This document shows positions 27,582 through 36,311 of a DNA stretch of 64,000 nt, piece after piece. Numbering within the stretch: position 1 is the stretch's first letter; each line of letters opens with the position of its first letter. The notes under the pieces were generated by a model. The model was given only the letters and a program-made list of their open reading frames with translations, searched no databases and was not told the origin of the DNA. The stretch is from BRH-c25 sp012519325. Its GTDB lineage: Bacteria; Bacillota; Clostridia; Lutisporales; Lutisporaceae. The translations under genes were made by a program, and so were the position numbers. The stretch lies in contig JBMNHZ010000017.1 in NCBI GenBank assembly GCA_050950645.1, forward strand, positions 186,001 to 250,000, given 5' to 3'.

Positions 27582-28280
27582 ATGTCGGTAATTTCAATGA
27601 AACAGCTGTTGGAGGCCGGTGTACACTTTGGACACCAGACAAGAAGATGGAATCCGAAGATGGCGGAATATATCTTTACGGAAAGGAACGGCATATACAT
27701 TATCGATCTTCAGAAAACAGTCAAGAAGGTTGAGGAAGCATATAACTTCATAAAAGAAGTAGTAGCTTCAGGTAAGGATATACTTTTCGTAGGCACCAAA
27801 AAGCAAGCTCAGGAGTCAATCGAATCAGAGGCAATAAGAGCTAATATGTTTTATGTTAATCAAAGATGGCTGGGTGGAATGCTCACCAACTTCAAAACAA
27901 TCAGGAAAAGAATCGACAGGCTGAATGAGCTTGAAAAAATGGAAGAAGACGGGACATTCGAAGTTCTTCCAAAAAAGGAAGTAATCAAACTTAGAGCTGA
28001 AAAGGAAAAACTTCAAAAGAATCTTGGCGGCATAAAGAACATGAATGGTAATCCGGGAGCAATCTTTGTAGTAGACCCAAGAAAAGAAAAAATAGCAATT
28101 CAGGAAGCACGTATTCTAGGTATCCCGATAGTTGCAATAGTTGATACAAATTGCGATCCTGAAGAAGTTGACTATCCGATACCTGGCAATGACGACGCTA
28201 TAAGGGCCGTAAAGCTTCTTACTTCAAAAATTGCAGATGCGGTTATTGAAGCTAGACAAGGTGAACAGCTTGCCGAGTAA
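27582..28280 (+). CDS. rpsB: 30S ribosomal protein S2
   Basis: Small-subunit ribosomal protein. The N-terminal MKQLLEAGVHFGHQTRRWNP and the central FVGTKKQAQESIESEA and NQRWLGGMLTNFKTI signatures are all present, with the C-terminal PGNDDAIRAVKLL. Length is 232 residues, normal. ATAGGAGGTGAA precedes ATG 27582. It is followed by a hairpin and tsf, the near-universal rpsB-tsf order. Confidence 0.98.
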   Translation: MSVISMKQLLEAGVHFGHQTRRWNPKMAEYIFTERNGIYIIDLQKTVKKVEEAYNFIKEVVASGKDILFVGTKKQAQESIESEAIRANMFYVNQRWLGGMLTNFKTIRKRIDRLNELEKMEEDGTFEVLPKKEVIKLRAEKEKLQKNLGGIKNMNGNPGAIFVVDPRKEKIAIQEARILGIPIVAIVDTNCDPEEVDYPIPGNDDAIRAVKLLTSKIADAVIEARQGEQLAE

Positions 28281-28298
28281 CTGCTTGGTAAGTATATA

Positions 28299-28320
28299 AG
28301 GCGGCGACAGCCGCCTTTTT
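28299..28320 (+). terminator. rho-independent terminator/attenuator between rpsB and tsf
   Basis: Stem AGGCGGC/GCCGCCT with a GACA tetraloop is followed by a short T-run. It probably reduces but does not abolish readthrough into tsf, keeping S2 output above EF-Ts. Confidence 0.75.
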
Positions 28321-28346
28321 CATAAATCTCACAGGAGGCGAATAAA

Positions 28347-28994
28347 ATGATTTCAGCTTCAGCTGTTAAAGAATTAAGAGAAAGAACCGGTTCAGGCATG
28401 ATGGACTGTAAAAGGGCTCTCACAGAAAGCAATGGAGACATGGAGAAAGCAATAGAAATACTTAGGGAAAAGGGACTTGCAGCTGCGGCAAAAAAAGCAG
28501 GCAGAATTGCAAGCGAGGGAATAGTTGACGCATACATACACGGCGGCGGAAGAATCGGGGTACTCATTGAAGTTAATTCCGAAACGGATTTTGTAGCCAG
28601 AAACGAGGAATTCAAGCAGTTTGTAAAGGACATGGCAATGCAGGTTGCTGCGTCCAACCCTTTATATGTCAAAAGAGAAGAGGTTGACCCTGATATCATA
28701 GAAAAAGAGCGTGAAATTTACAGGGCTCAGGCTCTAAATGAAGGAAAGCCGGAAAAAATCATTGAAAAGATGGTTGAAGGCAGAATTGAAAAATATTATA
28801 AAGAGATATGCCTTCTGGAACAGCCCTTTATTAAAGACACGGACAAAACAGTGCAGGAAGTACTTTCATCACTGATTGCAAAAATCGGAGAGAATATTTC
28901 CATAAGAAGGTTTGTAAGGTTTGAAAGAGGCGAAGGCCTTGCAAAGAAAGAAGACAACTTCGTAGAGGAAGTAATGAGTCAAATGAATAAATAA
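28347..28994 (+). CDS. tsf: translation elongation factor Ts
   Basis: Nucleotide exchange factor for EF-Tu. The N-terminal UBA-like domain has SAVKELRERTGSGMMDCKRA and the exchange core includes VEVNSETDFVARNEEFKQF. Length is 215 residues, as in the shorter Gram-positive/Thermus-type EF-Ts proteins. ACAGGAGGCG precedes ATG 28347. A terminator follows directly. Confidence 0.97.
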   Translation: MISASAVKELRERTGSGMMDCKRALTESNGDMEKAIEILREKGLAAAAKKAGRIASEGIVDAYIHGGGRIGVLIEVNSETDFVARNEEFKQFVKDMAMQVAASNPLYVKREEVDPDIIEKEREIYRAQALNEGKPEKIIEKMVEGRIEKYYKEICLLEQPFIKDTDKTVQEVLSSLIAKIGENISIRRFVRFERGEGLAKKEDNFVEEVMSQMNK

Positions 28995-29019
28995 GAGGAC
29001 ACTTAGTGTTCTCTTTTTT
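28995..29019 (+). terminator. rho-independent terminator after tsf
   Basis: Stem GAGGACAC/GTGTTCTC with a TTA loop, followed by six T. It starts at the base after the tsf stop codon. Confidence 0.88.
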
Positions 29020-29079
29020 GAAAAGCAGAAGGATTTTTATAGGATTTGTAGAAGTTTTATGCTTGTATATGACGTGAAA

Positions 29080-29127
29080 ATGTTTCGTGCAATTTGAACT
29101 CTGATGAAAATGTTTGGCACGAAACAT
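29080..29127. repeat. 48-bp palindromic element, copy B (before pyrH)
   Basis: Perfect 11-bp arms ATGTTTCGTGC and GCACGAAACAT are separated by 26 bases. It lies between the tsf terminator and the pyrH ribosome site, where the pyrH promoter should be. The spacer shares TTTGAA near its start and AAAATGT near its end with the pnp copy. Confidence 0.65.
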
Positions 29128-29148
29128 ATACTTGGAGGTATAATAAAT

Positions 29149-29862
29149 ATGAGTGACGTGAAGTATAAAAGAATAATACTAAAAATAAGCGGTGAGGCTC
29201 TGGCAGGGGATAAGTCTTTCGGATTGAACCACGAAACTCTATTAAATATTGCAGAAAGAGTGAAGCGTTTAAGGGAGCTTGATGTAGAAGTTGCCATAGT
29301 TGTGGGCGGAGGCAATTTTTGGAGAGGCAGAAGCGGCGAGGGAATGGATAGGACAACGGCAGACCATATGGGAATGCTTGCGACTGTCATAAATGCCCTT
29401 GCACTTCAGGATGCGTTGGAAGGTATAAATGTTGCTACCCGTGTACAAACAGCAATAGAAATGAGGCAGATTGCCGAGCCTTATATCAGAAGAAAAGCTA
29501 TAAGACATCTTGAAAAGGGGAGAGTGGTTATATTTGCATCGGGTATCGGAAACGCATATTTTTCAACTGATACTACTGCTGCCCTTAGGGCAGCGGAAAT
29601 TGAAGCGGATATAATACTCATGGCAAAAAAAGTTGACGGTGTATATGACAGTGATCCGAATAAAAATTGTGAAGCAAGAAAATATGACAGACTGTCATAT
29701 ATTGAAGTAATAAACAAAGGATTAGGCGTAATGGATTCCACAGCTGCATCCTTATGCCGAGACAATAAAATTCCCATACTTGTATTTGATCTTAAAAACC
29801 CCGATAATATAATTAAGGCTGTAATGGGAAAAGAGATAGGTACAATGGTAAAGGAGGATTAA
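29149..29862 (+). CDS. pyrH: UMP kinase
   Basis: Phosphorylates UMP to UDP in pyrimidine nucleotide synthesis; bacterial amino-acid-kinase fold. Visible: KRIILKISGEALAG, VGGGNFWRGRSG, the RKAIRHLEKGRVVIFASGIG loop and the ADIILMAKKVDGVYDSDPNK block. Length is 237 residues from ATG 29149, which follows GGAGGT. The longer frame from 29104 starts inside the palindromic element and is rejected. frr follows after 3 bases. Confidence 0.96.
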   Translation: MSDVKYKRIILKISGEALAGDKSFGLNHETLLNIAERVKRLRELDVEVAIVVGGGNFWRGRSGEGMDRTTADHMGMLATVINALALQDALEGINVATRVQTAIEMRQIAEPYIRRKAIRHLEKGRVVIFASGIGNAYFSTDTTAALRAAEIEADIILMAKKVDGVYDSDPNKNCEARKYDRLSYIEVINKGLGVMDSTAASLCRDNKIPILVFDLKNPDNIIKAVMGKEIGTMVKED

Positions 29863-29865
29863 AGT

Positions 29866-30423
29866 ATGACAAAGGATATTGAAAAGAGTATTCAGGAGAA
29901 AATGGAAAAGAGCCTCGCAGTATTGAAGCATGAATTTGCAACTCTCAAAGCGGGACGAGCAAATCCAAGTCTTCTTGACAGAATTTCTGTCGAATATTAT
30001 GGTTCCTTAACACCTTTAAATCAGATGGCTAACATTGCTGCACCGGAACCCAGAATACTTACAATAAGTCCATGGGATGTAAAAGCTATTCCCATGATTG
30101 AAAAAGCCATATTAAAATCTGATTTGGGCATTAACCCTACAAATGATGGAAAAATGATTAGGCTGATTATACCGCAGCTTACGGAGGAAAGAAGAAAAGA
30201 ACTGGTGAAAGTGGTTAAAAAGCTCACTGAAGAAGCAAAAATAGCAATTAGAAACATTCGACGCGATGCCAATGAAAATATTAAGAAGCTTAAAAAGGAT
30301 GGAAAAATCACTGAAGATGATCTCAGAAAGTCAGAGGAGAGCATACAAAAAATCACTGACAAATACATCAAGGAAGCTGATAAAGCGTTGGAAATGAAGG
30401 AAAAGGAGATAATGGAGGTCTAG
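29866..30423 (+). CDS. frr: ribosome recycling factor
   Basis: Splits post-termination ribosomes with EF-G. The 185-residue protein has the typical start (KMEKSLAVLKHEFATLKAGR, then ANPSLLDRISVEYYGSLTPL), the LTEERRKELVKVVKKLTEEA helix and the C-terminal KKLKKDGKITEDDLRKSEES. GGAGGATT precedes ATG 29866. Confidence 0.97.
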   Translation: MTKDIEKSIQEKMEKSLAVLKHEFATLKAGRANPSLLDRISVEYYGSLTPLNQMANIAAPEPRILTISPWDVKAIPMIEKAILKSDLGINPTNDGKMIRLIIPQLTEERRKELVKVVKKLTEEAKIAIRNIRRDANENIKKLKKDGKITEDDLRKSEESIQKITDKYIKEADKALEMKEKEIMEV

Positions 30424-30428
30424 ATTCG

Positions 30429-30653
30429 TTGGACAGAATACCTCTTGTAATAGGATATACGCTGGATTGCGCACTTCAGCTTATTGGTGAAGGGTATGAT
30501 GTAACAATTGATTCAACTTTAACACCCTTTGAAGATAAGAGGGAAGAAAGACAGGGAAATGCACCGGTAGTTGTCAGGCAAAAAGCTGACAGTGGCAGAA
30601 TAAAACTTACAATATCATATTTTGCGAATTCGCACAATGCCCAGGGGGAATAA
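30429..30653 (+). CDS. small PASTA-like domain protein
   Basis: A 74-residue protein starting at TTG 30429 with GGAGGT at 30414-30419, so it is coupled to frr. The pattern PLVIGYTLDCALQLIGEGYD, then VTIDSTLTP and a C-terminal strand RIKLTISYFA, resembles a single PASTA domain: V-x-G-x5-A-x3-L, then G-x-V. PASTA repeats usually bind muropeptides in kinases and penicillin-binding proteins. A free-standing cytosolic copy between frr and uppS has no known role. Assignment rests on pattern only. Confidence 0.6.
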   Translation: MDRIPLVIGYTLDCALQLIGEGYDVTIDSTLTPFEDKREERQGNAPVVVRQKADSGRIKLTISYFANSHNAQGE

Positions 30654-30689
30654 ATTCGTACATTTCCCAAAGTAATAAAATGTGCGTTT

Positions 30690-30715
30690 TCCCTCACTTT
30701 GAGGGATATTTTTTT
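30690..30715 (+). terminator. rho-independent terminator before uppS
   Basis: Stem TCCCTCA/TGAGGGA with a CTT loop, followed by a run of T. It lies 36 bases after the PASTA-like gene. uppS follows closely, so partial readthrough is likely. Confidence 0.85.
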
Positions 30716-30744
30716 GATGGATGCTCATACGAGGAGGTTCTTTG

Positions 30745-31467
30745 ATGCTTGAAGGAATTGATATGGAAAGGCTTCCTGTGCATATAGCCATAATAATGGA
30801 TGGAAATGGTCGCTGGGCACAGAAAAAAGGGCTGCCGCGGGTAAGGGGACATAAGGCAGGGATGGAAGCAATAAGAAAAACAGTTAAGTGCTGCAGTGAC
30901 CTGGGTATAAAGATTTTAACCGTATATGCCTTTTCTACGGAAAACTGGAAACGTCCCCAGGATGAAGTGAATTATCTTATGAATCTATTGGTTGAGTACA
31001 TGCGAAAAGAAGTAAGTTCACTGCATAAAAACAAAGTGAAGATAAAGCTGCTGGGTGAGATTGATATACTTCCCCACCAAACGAGAAGAGAGATAGAAGA
31101 AGCTGTCAAGCTTACAAAAAATAACAAAGGACTTCAATTCAACATAGCGCTTAACTACGGAGGCAGGGCAGAGATACTGAAAGCCTGCAAGAGCCTTATT
31201 CAAGATATACAAAATGGAAATTTGGATATGAATTCCGTTGATGAAGCAGTGTTTTCAAATTATTTATATACAGGCAGTGATCCTGATCCCGACTTGATAA
31301 TACGAACAAGCGGCGAACAGAGAATTAGCAATTTTTTGCTGTGGCAGGGGGCATACAGCGAACTGCTGTTTATTGATAGGCTTTGGCCAGACTTTGATGA
31401 AAATGCGCTTTACAGGGCCATAAAAGAGTATCAAAGCAGGAACAGGCGTTTTGGTGCATTGAAGTAG
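30745..31467 (+). CDS. uppS: undecaprenyl diphosphate synthase
   Basis: cis-prenyltransferase making the C55 lipid carrier for cell-wall synthesis. The signature HIAIIMDGNGRWAQKKGLPR with catalytic Asp is followed by RGHKAGMEAIRKTVKCCSDL, and the C-terminal block DPDLIIRTSGEQRISNFLLW is present. Length is 240 residues from ATG 30745 (GAGGAGGTTC upstream); an in-frame ATG at 30721 lies before the ribosome site. First of the uppS-cdsA-dxr-rseP-ispG run. Confidence 0.96.
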   Translation: MLEGIDMERLPVHIAIIMDGNGRWAQKKGLPRVRGHKAGMEAIRKTVKCCSDLGIKILTVYAFSTENWKRPQDEVNYLMNLLVEYMRKEVSSLHKNKVKIKLLGEIDILPHQTRREIEEAVKLTKNNKGLQFNIALNYGGRAEILKACKSLIQDIQNGNLDMNSVDEAVFSNYLYTGSDPDPDLIIRTSGEQRISNFLLWQGAYSELLFIDRLWPDFDENALYRAIKEYQSRNRRFGALK

Positions 31468-31479
31468 CGGAGGTAAAAT

Positions 31480-32286
31480 ATGCTGAAAATAAGGATATTA
31501 AGTGCACTGCTTGGTATACCTCTTATTATGCTGGTCTTATATTTTGGGGGACTGTACCTTTATATTTTTGCGGCTGCAGTCTCTTTGATTGGATTATTCG
31601 AGTATTACAGGGCAATGAGCAATATAAACATACATACAAACAAAGTATTTGGGTATATTTCAGTTGCTTTGTACTATATCATGTTTCTTCTCCCTATTAC
31701 CTTTAATAGGCCGGGGTTCCTTATTGCACTTTCCGTAATCACTTTGCTTACATGTGAAATAATAAGACAGAAGGACAGTATAGCTGAAATATCCGTTAAT
31801 ATTCTAGGAATAACCTATATTCCTTTTCTGTTCAGTCATATTCTATTTATAGAAAAACTAAAATACGGCAATGTTCTAGTGTGGCTTCCTTTTTTGACTG
31901 CATGGTTTACAGATACTTCTGCATATTTTATTGGAATATATATGGGGAAAACGAAATTGTGCCCGGGAATTAGTCCGAAAAAAACTGTGGAAGGTGCTTT
32001 GGGCGGTATTGCAGGAGCAGTTTTATTCAGTTTACTAACAGGAACTATAATAAACAGACTGGGGACAGATATCAGATTGATTCACTTCCTGACAACGGGA
32101 TTCATCTGCGGTATTGCCTCAGAACTCGGTGATCTTGCCGCTTCGTATATTAAGAGATATGCAGGTATAAAAGATTTTGGAAACATAATTCCGGGACATG
32201 GAGGAATATTGGATAGATTTGACAGTATACTATTTACCGCACCGGTCATTTATTATTACTTCGTACTTATAGGAGATTTAATATAG
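31480..32286 (+). CDS. cdsA: phosphatidate cytidylyltransferase
   Basis: Integral membrane enzyme making CDP-diacylglycerol for phospholipid synthesis. About eight membrane helices are visible. The C-terminal signature region reads CPGISPKKTVEGALGGIAGA, SELGDLAASYIKRYAGIKDF and IPGHGGILDRFDS. Length is 268 residues. GCGGAGGTAAA precedes ATG 31480. Confidence 0.95.
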   Translation: MLKIRILSALLGIPLIMLVLYFGGLYLYIFAAAVSLIGLFEYYRAMSNINIHTNKVFGYISVALYYIMFLLPITFNRPGFLIALSVITLLTCEIIRQKDSIAEISVNILGITYIPFLFSHILFIEKLKYGNVLVWLPFLTAWFTDTSAYFIGIYMGKTKLCPGISPKKTVEGALGGIAGAVLFSLLTGTIINRLGTDIRLIHFLTTGFICGIASELGDLAASYIKRYAGIKDFGNIIPGHGGILDRFDSILFTAPVIYYYFVLIGDLI

Positions 32287-32354
32287 CACTGTGCGCAGAC
32301 ACGGGGAGTTAGGGCAGTGCTTCTATATGTGGCGCTAAGGAGAAAGGGATATAT

Positions 32355-33515
32355 ATGAGAGTAATTTCTGTATTGGGGTCGACGGGATCGATAGGTACGC
32401 AGGCTCTGGAGGTTATAAGAGAACATAAGGAAGAATTTAGAATAGATGCTATTGCTGCTCATTCAAACGTTGACTTGCTTGAAGCCCAGGTAAGGGAATT
32501 CAGGCCGAAAATAACCGCAGTAGCAGAAACAGCAAAATACAAAGAACTGAAGAGCCGGGTCGGAGGACTGACATATGTTGCTGCAGGACAGGAAGGGGTG
32601 GTGGAGGCAGCGACATGTGAAAGCTGTGATACGGTGGTTTCTGCTATTGTTGGCATAGCAGGACTAATTCCTACATATAATGCCATAATAAAAGGAAAGA
32701 ATATTGCACTGGCAAACAAGGAAACTCTTGTTACCGCAGGCAGGATCATAATGGGGGAAGTAAAAAGAAATAATGTTAAAATGCTTCCGGTTGACAGTGA
32801 ACATTCTGCAATATTCCAATGTCTTGCCAACAGCAAGCATAATGAAATATCAAAAATAATACTCACAGCTTCCGGAGGGCCATTTCGCACCAAAACCTTG
32901 AAAGAACTGGAGAATGTTACGGTGCAGGATGCTTTGAAGCACCCCAATTGGTCTATGGGAAAGAAAATCACAATAGACTCTGCAACACTTATGAACAAGG
33001 GGCTTGAGGTTATAGAAGCCAGATGGCTGTTTGATATAATGCCGGAATCCATAGAGGTATGCATACATCCCCAGAGTATAATCCATTCAGCGGTAGAGTT
33101 TGCGGATGGTGCGATTATTGCACAATTAGGACTGCCTGATATGAAAATTCCCATACAATATGCTCTGACATATCCTGAAAGGCTTTCAACAAGTGGTGAA
33201 AGGCTCAGCTTGACATCCATAGGTAAATTGACTTTTTATAAGCCTGATACCGAAAAATTCAAATGTCTGAAGCTTGCAATCAAAGCTCTTAAAATGGGAG
33301 ACAGCGCATGTGTGGTATTGAACGGCGCCAATGAGGAAGCAGTGAAATTATTCCTGTCGGGGAAAATAAGCTTCCTTGATATTGGAAACCTCATAGAAAA
33401 GACCCTGGATAAACATAAAACAGTTAAAAATATAAATATTGATGAAGTGTCTGCTCTTGACAAATGGTCCAGAGAGACGTTTATCAGTCTGTCTGAAGTG
33501 GGGTGTTGCAAATAA
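32355..33515 (+). CDS. dxr: 1-deoxy-D-xylulose 5-phosphate reductoisomerase
   Basis: Second enzyme of the MEP isoprenoid pathway; converts DXP to MEP with NADPH. N-terminal Rossmann motif VLGSTGSIGTQALEVI; substrate/metal site LPVDSEHSAIFQCL with catalytic acids, TASGGPFR and HPNWSMGKKITIDSATLMNK; then LEVIEARWLF. Length is 386 residues. AAGGAGAAAGG precedes ATG 32355. Together with ispG two genes downstream it supplies precursors for UppS. Confidence 0.97.
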   Translation: MRVISVLGSTGSIGTQALEVIREHKEEFRIDAIAAHSNVDLLEAQVREFRPKITAVAETAKYKELKSRVGGLTYVAAGQEGVVEAATCESCDTVVSAIVGIAGLIPTYNAIIKGKNIALANKETLVTAGRIIMGEVKRNNVKMLPVDSEHSAIFQCLANSKHNEISKIILTASGGPFRTKTLKELENVTVQDALKHPNWSMGKKITIDSATLMNKGLEVIEARWLFDIMPESIEVCIHPQSIIHSAVEFADGAIIAQLGLPDMKIPIQYALTYPERLSTSGERLSLTSIGKLTFYKPDTEKFKCLKLAIKALKMGDSACVVLNGANEEAVKLFLSGKISFLDIGNLIEKTLDKHKTVKNINIDEVSALDKWSRETFISLSEVGCCK

Positions 33516-34522
33516 TGACGTTAATTGCTGCGATACTGGTATTTAATTTGATCGTACTTGTGCACGAAGCAGGCCACTTTGCCGTAGCACGTATTGGCGG
33601 AATAAAGGTTGTGGAATTTGCGCTGGGTATGGGGCCGAAAATCATCGGGAAAAAATTCGGGGAAACAATGTATTCCTTGAGAGCTTTTCCTATTGGAGGA
33701 TTTTGCCTGATGCTTGGAGAAGATGAGGATAACAATGAACCGGGTGCCTTTAATAACAGTCCTATAATGACAAGGATATCTTCAATTATTTCCGGTCCGG
33801 TTTTTAACATTATTCTGACAATACTTATATATTCATTGGTGATTGCTCCTGTTGCCGCTCCTATAATCGGTCAGGTGACAAAGGGAATGCCTGCGGATAT
33901 GACAGGTATTAAAGCCGGAGAAAAGATAGTTAAGATAAATGATGTGGAAATAAACCACTGGAACGAAATAAAGCCGGAAATAGGAAAGCATGAAGGAGAA
34001 CAGATAACTGTTACGGTTGAGAAAAACGGAGTTCAAAGGGAAATAAAACTTGTGCCGGTTAAGAATCCAAATACGGAGGATATTGTAATCGGTGTATCTC
34101 AAAAGGTTTCCATTGCCGGATTTTCGATTAAGGAAGGAATAAATACAACAGTTACCGTAACAAAAATGATGTTGAACTTCCTTGGACAGTTGGTTATGGG
34201 TAAAGCCGATACAAATGAAGTAAGCGGCCCCATATCAATAATTGTCTATATGAATGAAGCTGCCAAGACAGGTTTAATTAGCGTGCTTTACCTCACTGCA
34301 ATAATAAGCTTGAATCTTGGTATAATTAACCTTCTTCCTTTACCTGCTCTTGATGGAGGAAGGTTGTTATTCCTTTTTATTGAGCTTATAAGAAGAAAGC
34401 CTCTTCCTGCGGAAAAGGAGGGAATGGTTCATTTTTTGGGGCTTGTAGCACTAATGGCACTTTCCGTATTTCTTATGTATAAGGACATAATAAGATTCAA
34501 TTTAGTTGATATTTTTAGGTAG
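33515..34522 (+). CDS. rseP: site-2 intramembrane metalloprotease RseP (RasP)
   Basis: Membrane zinc protease that cleaves anti-sigma factors and signal-peptide remnants. The zinc motif HEAGH is in the first membrane helix (LIVLVHEAGHFAVARIGG). A PDZ domain (about residues 110-190) contains GMPADMTGIKAGEKIVKIND. The third zinc ligand Asp is in NLGIINLLPLPALDGGRLLF. ATG 33515 overlaps the dxr stop. GTG 33503 is a possible longer start, but ATG fits the family N-terminus. Length is 335 residues. Confidence 0.95.
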   Translation: MTLIAAILVFNLIVLVHEAGHFAVARIGGIKVVEFALGMGPKIIGKKFGETMYSLRAFPIGGFCLMLGEDEDNNEPGAFNNSPIMTRISSIISGPVFNIILTILIYSLVIAPVAAPIIGQVTKGMPADMTGIKAGEKIVKINDVEINHWNEIKPEIGKHEGEQITVTVEKNGVQREIKLVPVKNPNTEDIVIGVSQKVSIAGFSIKEGINTTVTVTKMMLNFLGQLVMGKADTNEVSGPISIIVYMNEAAKTGLISVLYLTAIISLNLGIINLLPLPALDGGRLLFLFIELIRRKPLPAEKEGMVHFLGLVALMALSVFLMYKDIIRFNLVDIFR

Positions 34523-34529
34523 GTCGATT

Positions 34530-35591
34530 ATGGGTAAATATACGAAAAAATTAAGAATAGGCAGCAAATATGTTGGGGGCGGTGAGCCGGTCCTTGTGCA
34601 ATCCATGACCAATACCAAAACACAGGATGCGGTGTCCACCATAGAGCAGATTAAGAGGCTTGAGGCTTCAGGCTGTGACATTGTCAGAGTTGCGGTACCC
34701 GACATGAAGGCTGCCGAAGCAATAAAGGAAATTAAGCGCAAAATCTCAATACCTTTAGTAGCTGATATTCATTTTGACTATAGGCTTGCTATACAATCAA
34801 TCATCAACGGAGCCGACAAGATAAGAATAAATCCGGGAAACATAGGAGACAGTGAAAGAGTCAGGAAGGTTGTTGAAGCTGCTAAAGAAAGAGGTATACC
34901 TATCAGAATCGGTATTAATTCGGGTTCTCTGGAAAAGGAAATACTTGAGAAGCATGGGAGCCCTACAGCCGATGCACTGGTAGAAAGCGCTTTGAATAAT
35001 ATTAGGCTCATTGAGTCTATGGACTTTAAAGACATAGTTATATCAATAAAATCATCAGATGTGCTTCTGACAATAGACAGTTATATGAGAATTTCCAAAG
35101 TGACGGATTATCCGCTTCATTTGGGAATAACTGAAGCAGGAACATTGCTTTCCGGCTCCGTAAAATCTTCGGTAGGGCTGGGTATACTGCTGTATAATGG
35201 TATAGGAGATACCATCAGGGTATCATTGACAGGAGATCCCGTGGAAGAGATACATACCGCAATAGAGATACTTAGGAGTCTGAAACTTATTAATGAAGGT
35301 ATAGAGATAATATCCTGCCCCACTTGCGGGAGGACCTGCGTTGACCTTATAAAAATTGTTGAAGAGGTTGAGAAAAGAATAAAGGGAATACAGGTAAAAA
35401 AACCCATGAAGCTTGCCGTTATGGGGTGTGCAGTTAACGGGCCCGGTGAAGCCAGAGAAGCCGATTTGGGTATCGCAGGTGGAAAGGGAGAGTTTCTGTT
35501 GTTCCATAAAGGAAAAATAATGGGAAAAATACATCAGGATAAAATAATAGATGAACTGATAAGGGAAGTAGAAGCCTTTCAATCCGTATAA
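34530..35591 (+). CDS. ispG: 4-hydroxy-3-methylbut-2-enyl diphosphate synthase
   Basis: Iron-sulfur enzyme of the MEP pathway that turns MEcPP into HMBPP. The N-terminal TIM-barrel part has GGGEPVLVQSMTNTKTQD and PLVADIHFDYRLAIQSI. The cluster ligands lie in SCPTCGRTCVDL and in VMGCAVNGPGEAREADLGIA. Length is 353 residues from ATG 34530, after TAGGT. The TTG at 34506 inside rseP is rejected. Bacillus has proS at this position; this ispG arrangement is common in Clostridia. Confidence 0.95.
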   Translation: MGKYTKKLRIGSKYVGGGEPVLVQSMTNTKTQDAVSTIEQIKRLEASGCDIVRVAVPDMKAAEAIKEIKRKISIPLVADIHFDYRLAIQSIINGADKIRINPGNIGDSERVRKVVEAAKERGIPIRIGINSGSLEKEILEKHGSPTADALVESALNNIRLIESMDFKDIVISIKSSDVLLTIDSYMRISKVTDYPLHLGITEAGTLLSGSVKSSVGLGILLYNGIGDTIRVSLTGDPVEEIHTAIEILRSLKLINEGIEIISCPTCGRTCVDLIKIVEEVEKRIKGIQVKKPMKLAVMGCAVNGPGEAREADLGIAGGKGEFLLFHKGKIMGKIHQDKIIDELIREVEAFQSV

Positions 35592-35647
35592 ATTATACAT
35601 GCTATGCCATATAATAATTAAGAGGATTCGCGAAGGAGGAAACGACA

Positions 35648-36298
35648 ATGAATGTAACTGCGGTAATTCCTGCTTACAATGAAGAACATACAATTGCCGG
35701 CGTAGTAAATTGTGTAAAAGGAATTGATAAAATTCAAAAAGTAATAGTGGTAAGTGACGGTTCAACAGACAGGACTGCTGAAATTGCAAAAAAGTGCGGT
35801 GCTGAAGTAATAGAGCTTAATGAAAATATCGGCAAAGGCGGTGCAATTAAAGCAGGCATAGATGAATGCGGAACTGAGGTAATATTATTTTTGGATGCGG
35901 ACTTGATAGGACTTACAAAAAAACATGTGTTGGATCTTATAGATCCTGTCATAAGTGACAAGGCGGATATGACCATAGGAATATTTAAAAACGGAAGAAT
36001 GGTAACAGACCTTGCCCAGAAAGTAACACCATATCTTTCAGGGCAGAGAGCAATTAAAAAATCAATTATTGATAGAATTCCGAATATGGATATAACCAGA
36101 TACGGTGTAGAGGTTGCATTAACAAAATATGTTGATAAATCTTCCGCCAGAGTTCTTGAGGTAGATCTTCCGGACATGACTCATGTAACAAAGGAAGAAA
36201 AGCTTGGAATTATTAAAGGTGTACAGGCACGTATTAAGATGTATTGGGATATTGTCAAGATTCTGAGCAGCTATAATCTGAAAAAGGAATTAAAGTAA
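35648..36298 (+). CDS. family 2 glycosyltransferase
   Basis: GT-A fold glycosyltransferase: N-terminal VTAVIPAYNEEHTIAGVVNC, nucleotide-binding VVSDGSTDRTAEIAKKCGA and the DXD motif in LFLDADLIGLTKKHV. At 216 residues it is a minimal GT2 domain without membrane helices. It resembles dolichol-phosphate-mannose-synthase-like or glucosyl-3-phosphoglycerate-synthase-like enzymes. The acceptor cannot be told from sequence. GAAGGAGGAAACG precedes ATG 35648. It sits between ispG and polC; a link to envelope lipids is only inferred from context. Confidence 0.85.
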   Translation: MNVTAVIPAYNEEHTIAGVVNCVKGIDKIQKVIVVSDGSTDRTAEIAKKCGAEVIELNENIGKGGAIKAGIDECGTEVILFLDADLIGLTKKHVLDLIDPVISDKADMTIGIFKNGRMVTDLAQKVTPYLSGQRAIKKSIIDRIPNMDITRYGVEVALTKYVDKSSARVLEVDLPDMTHVTKEEKLGIIKGVQARIKMYWDIVKILSSYNLKKELK

Positions 36299-36311
36299 CC
36301 CGGAGGTTGAT

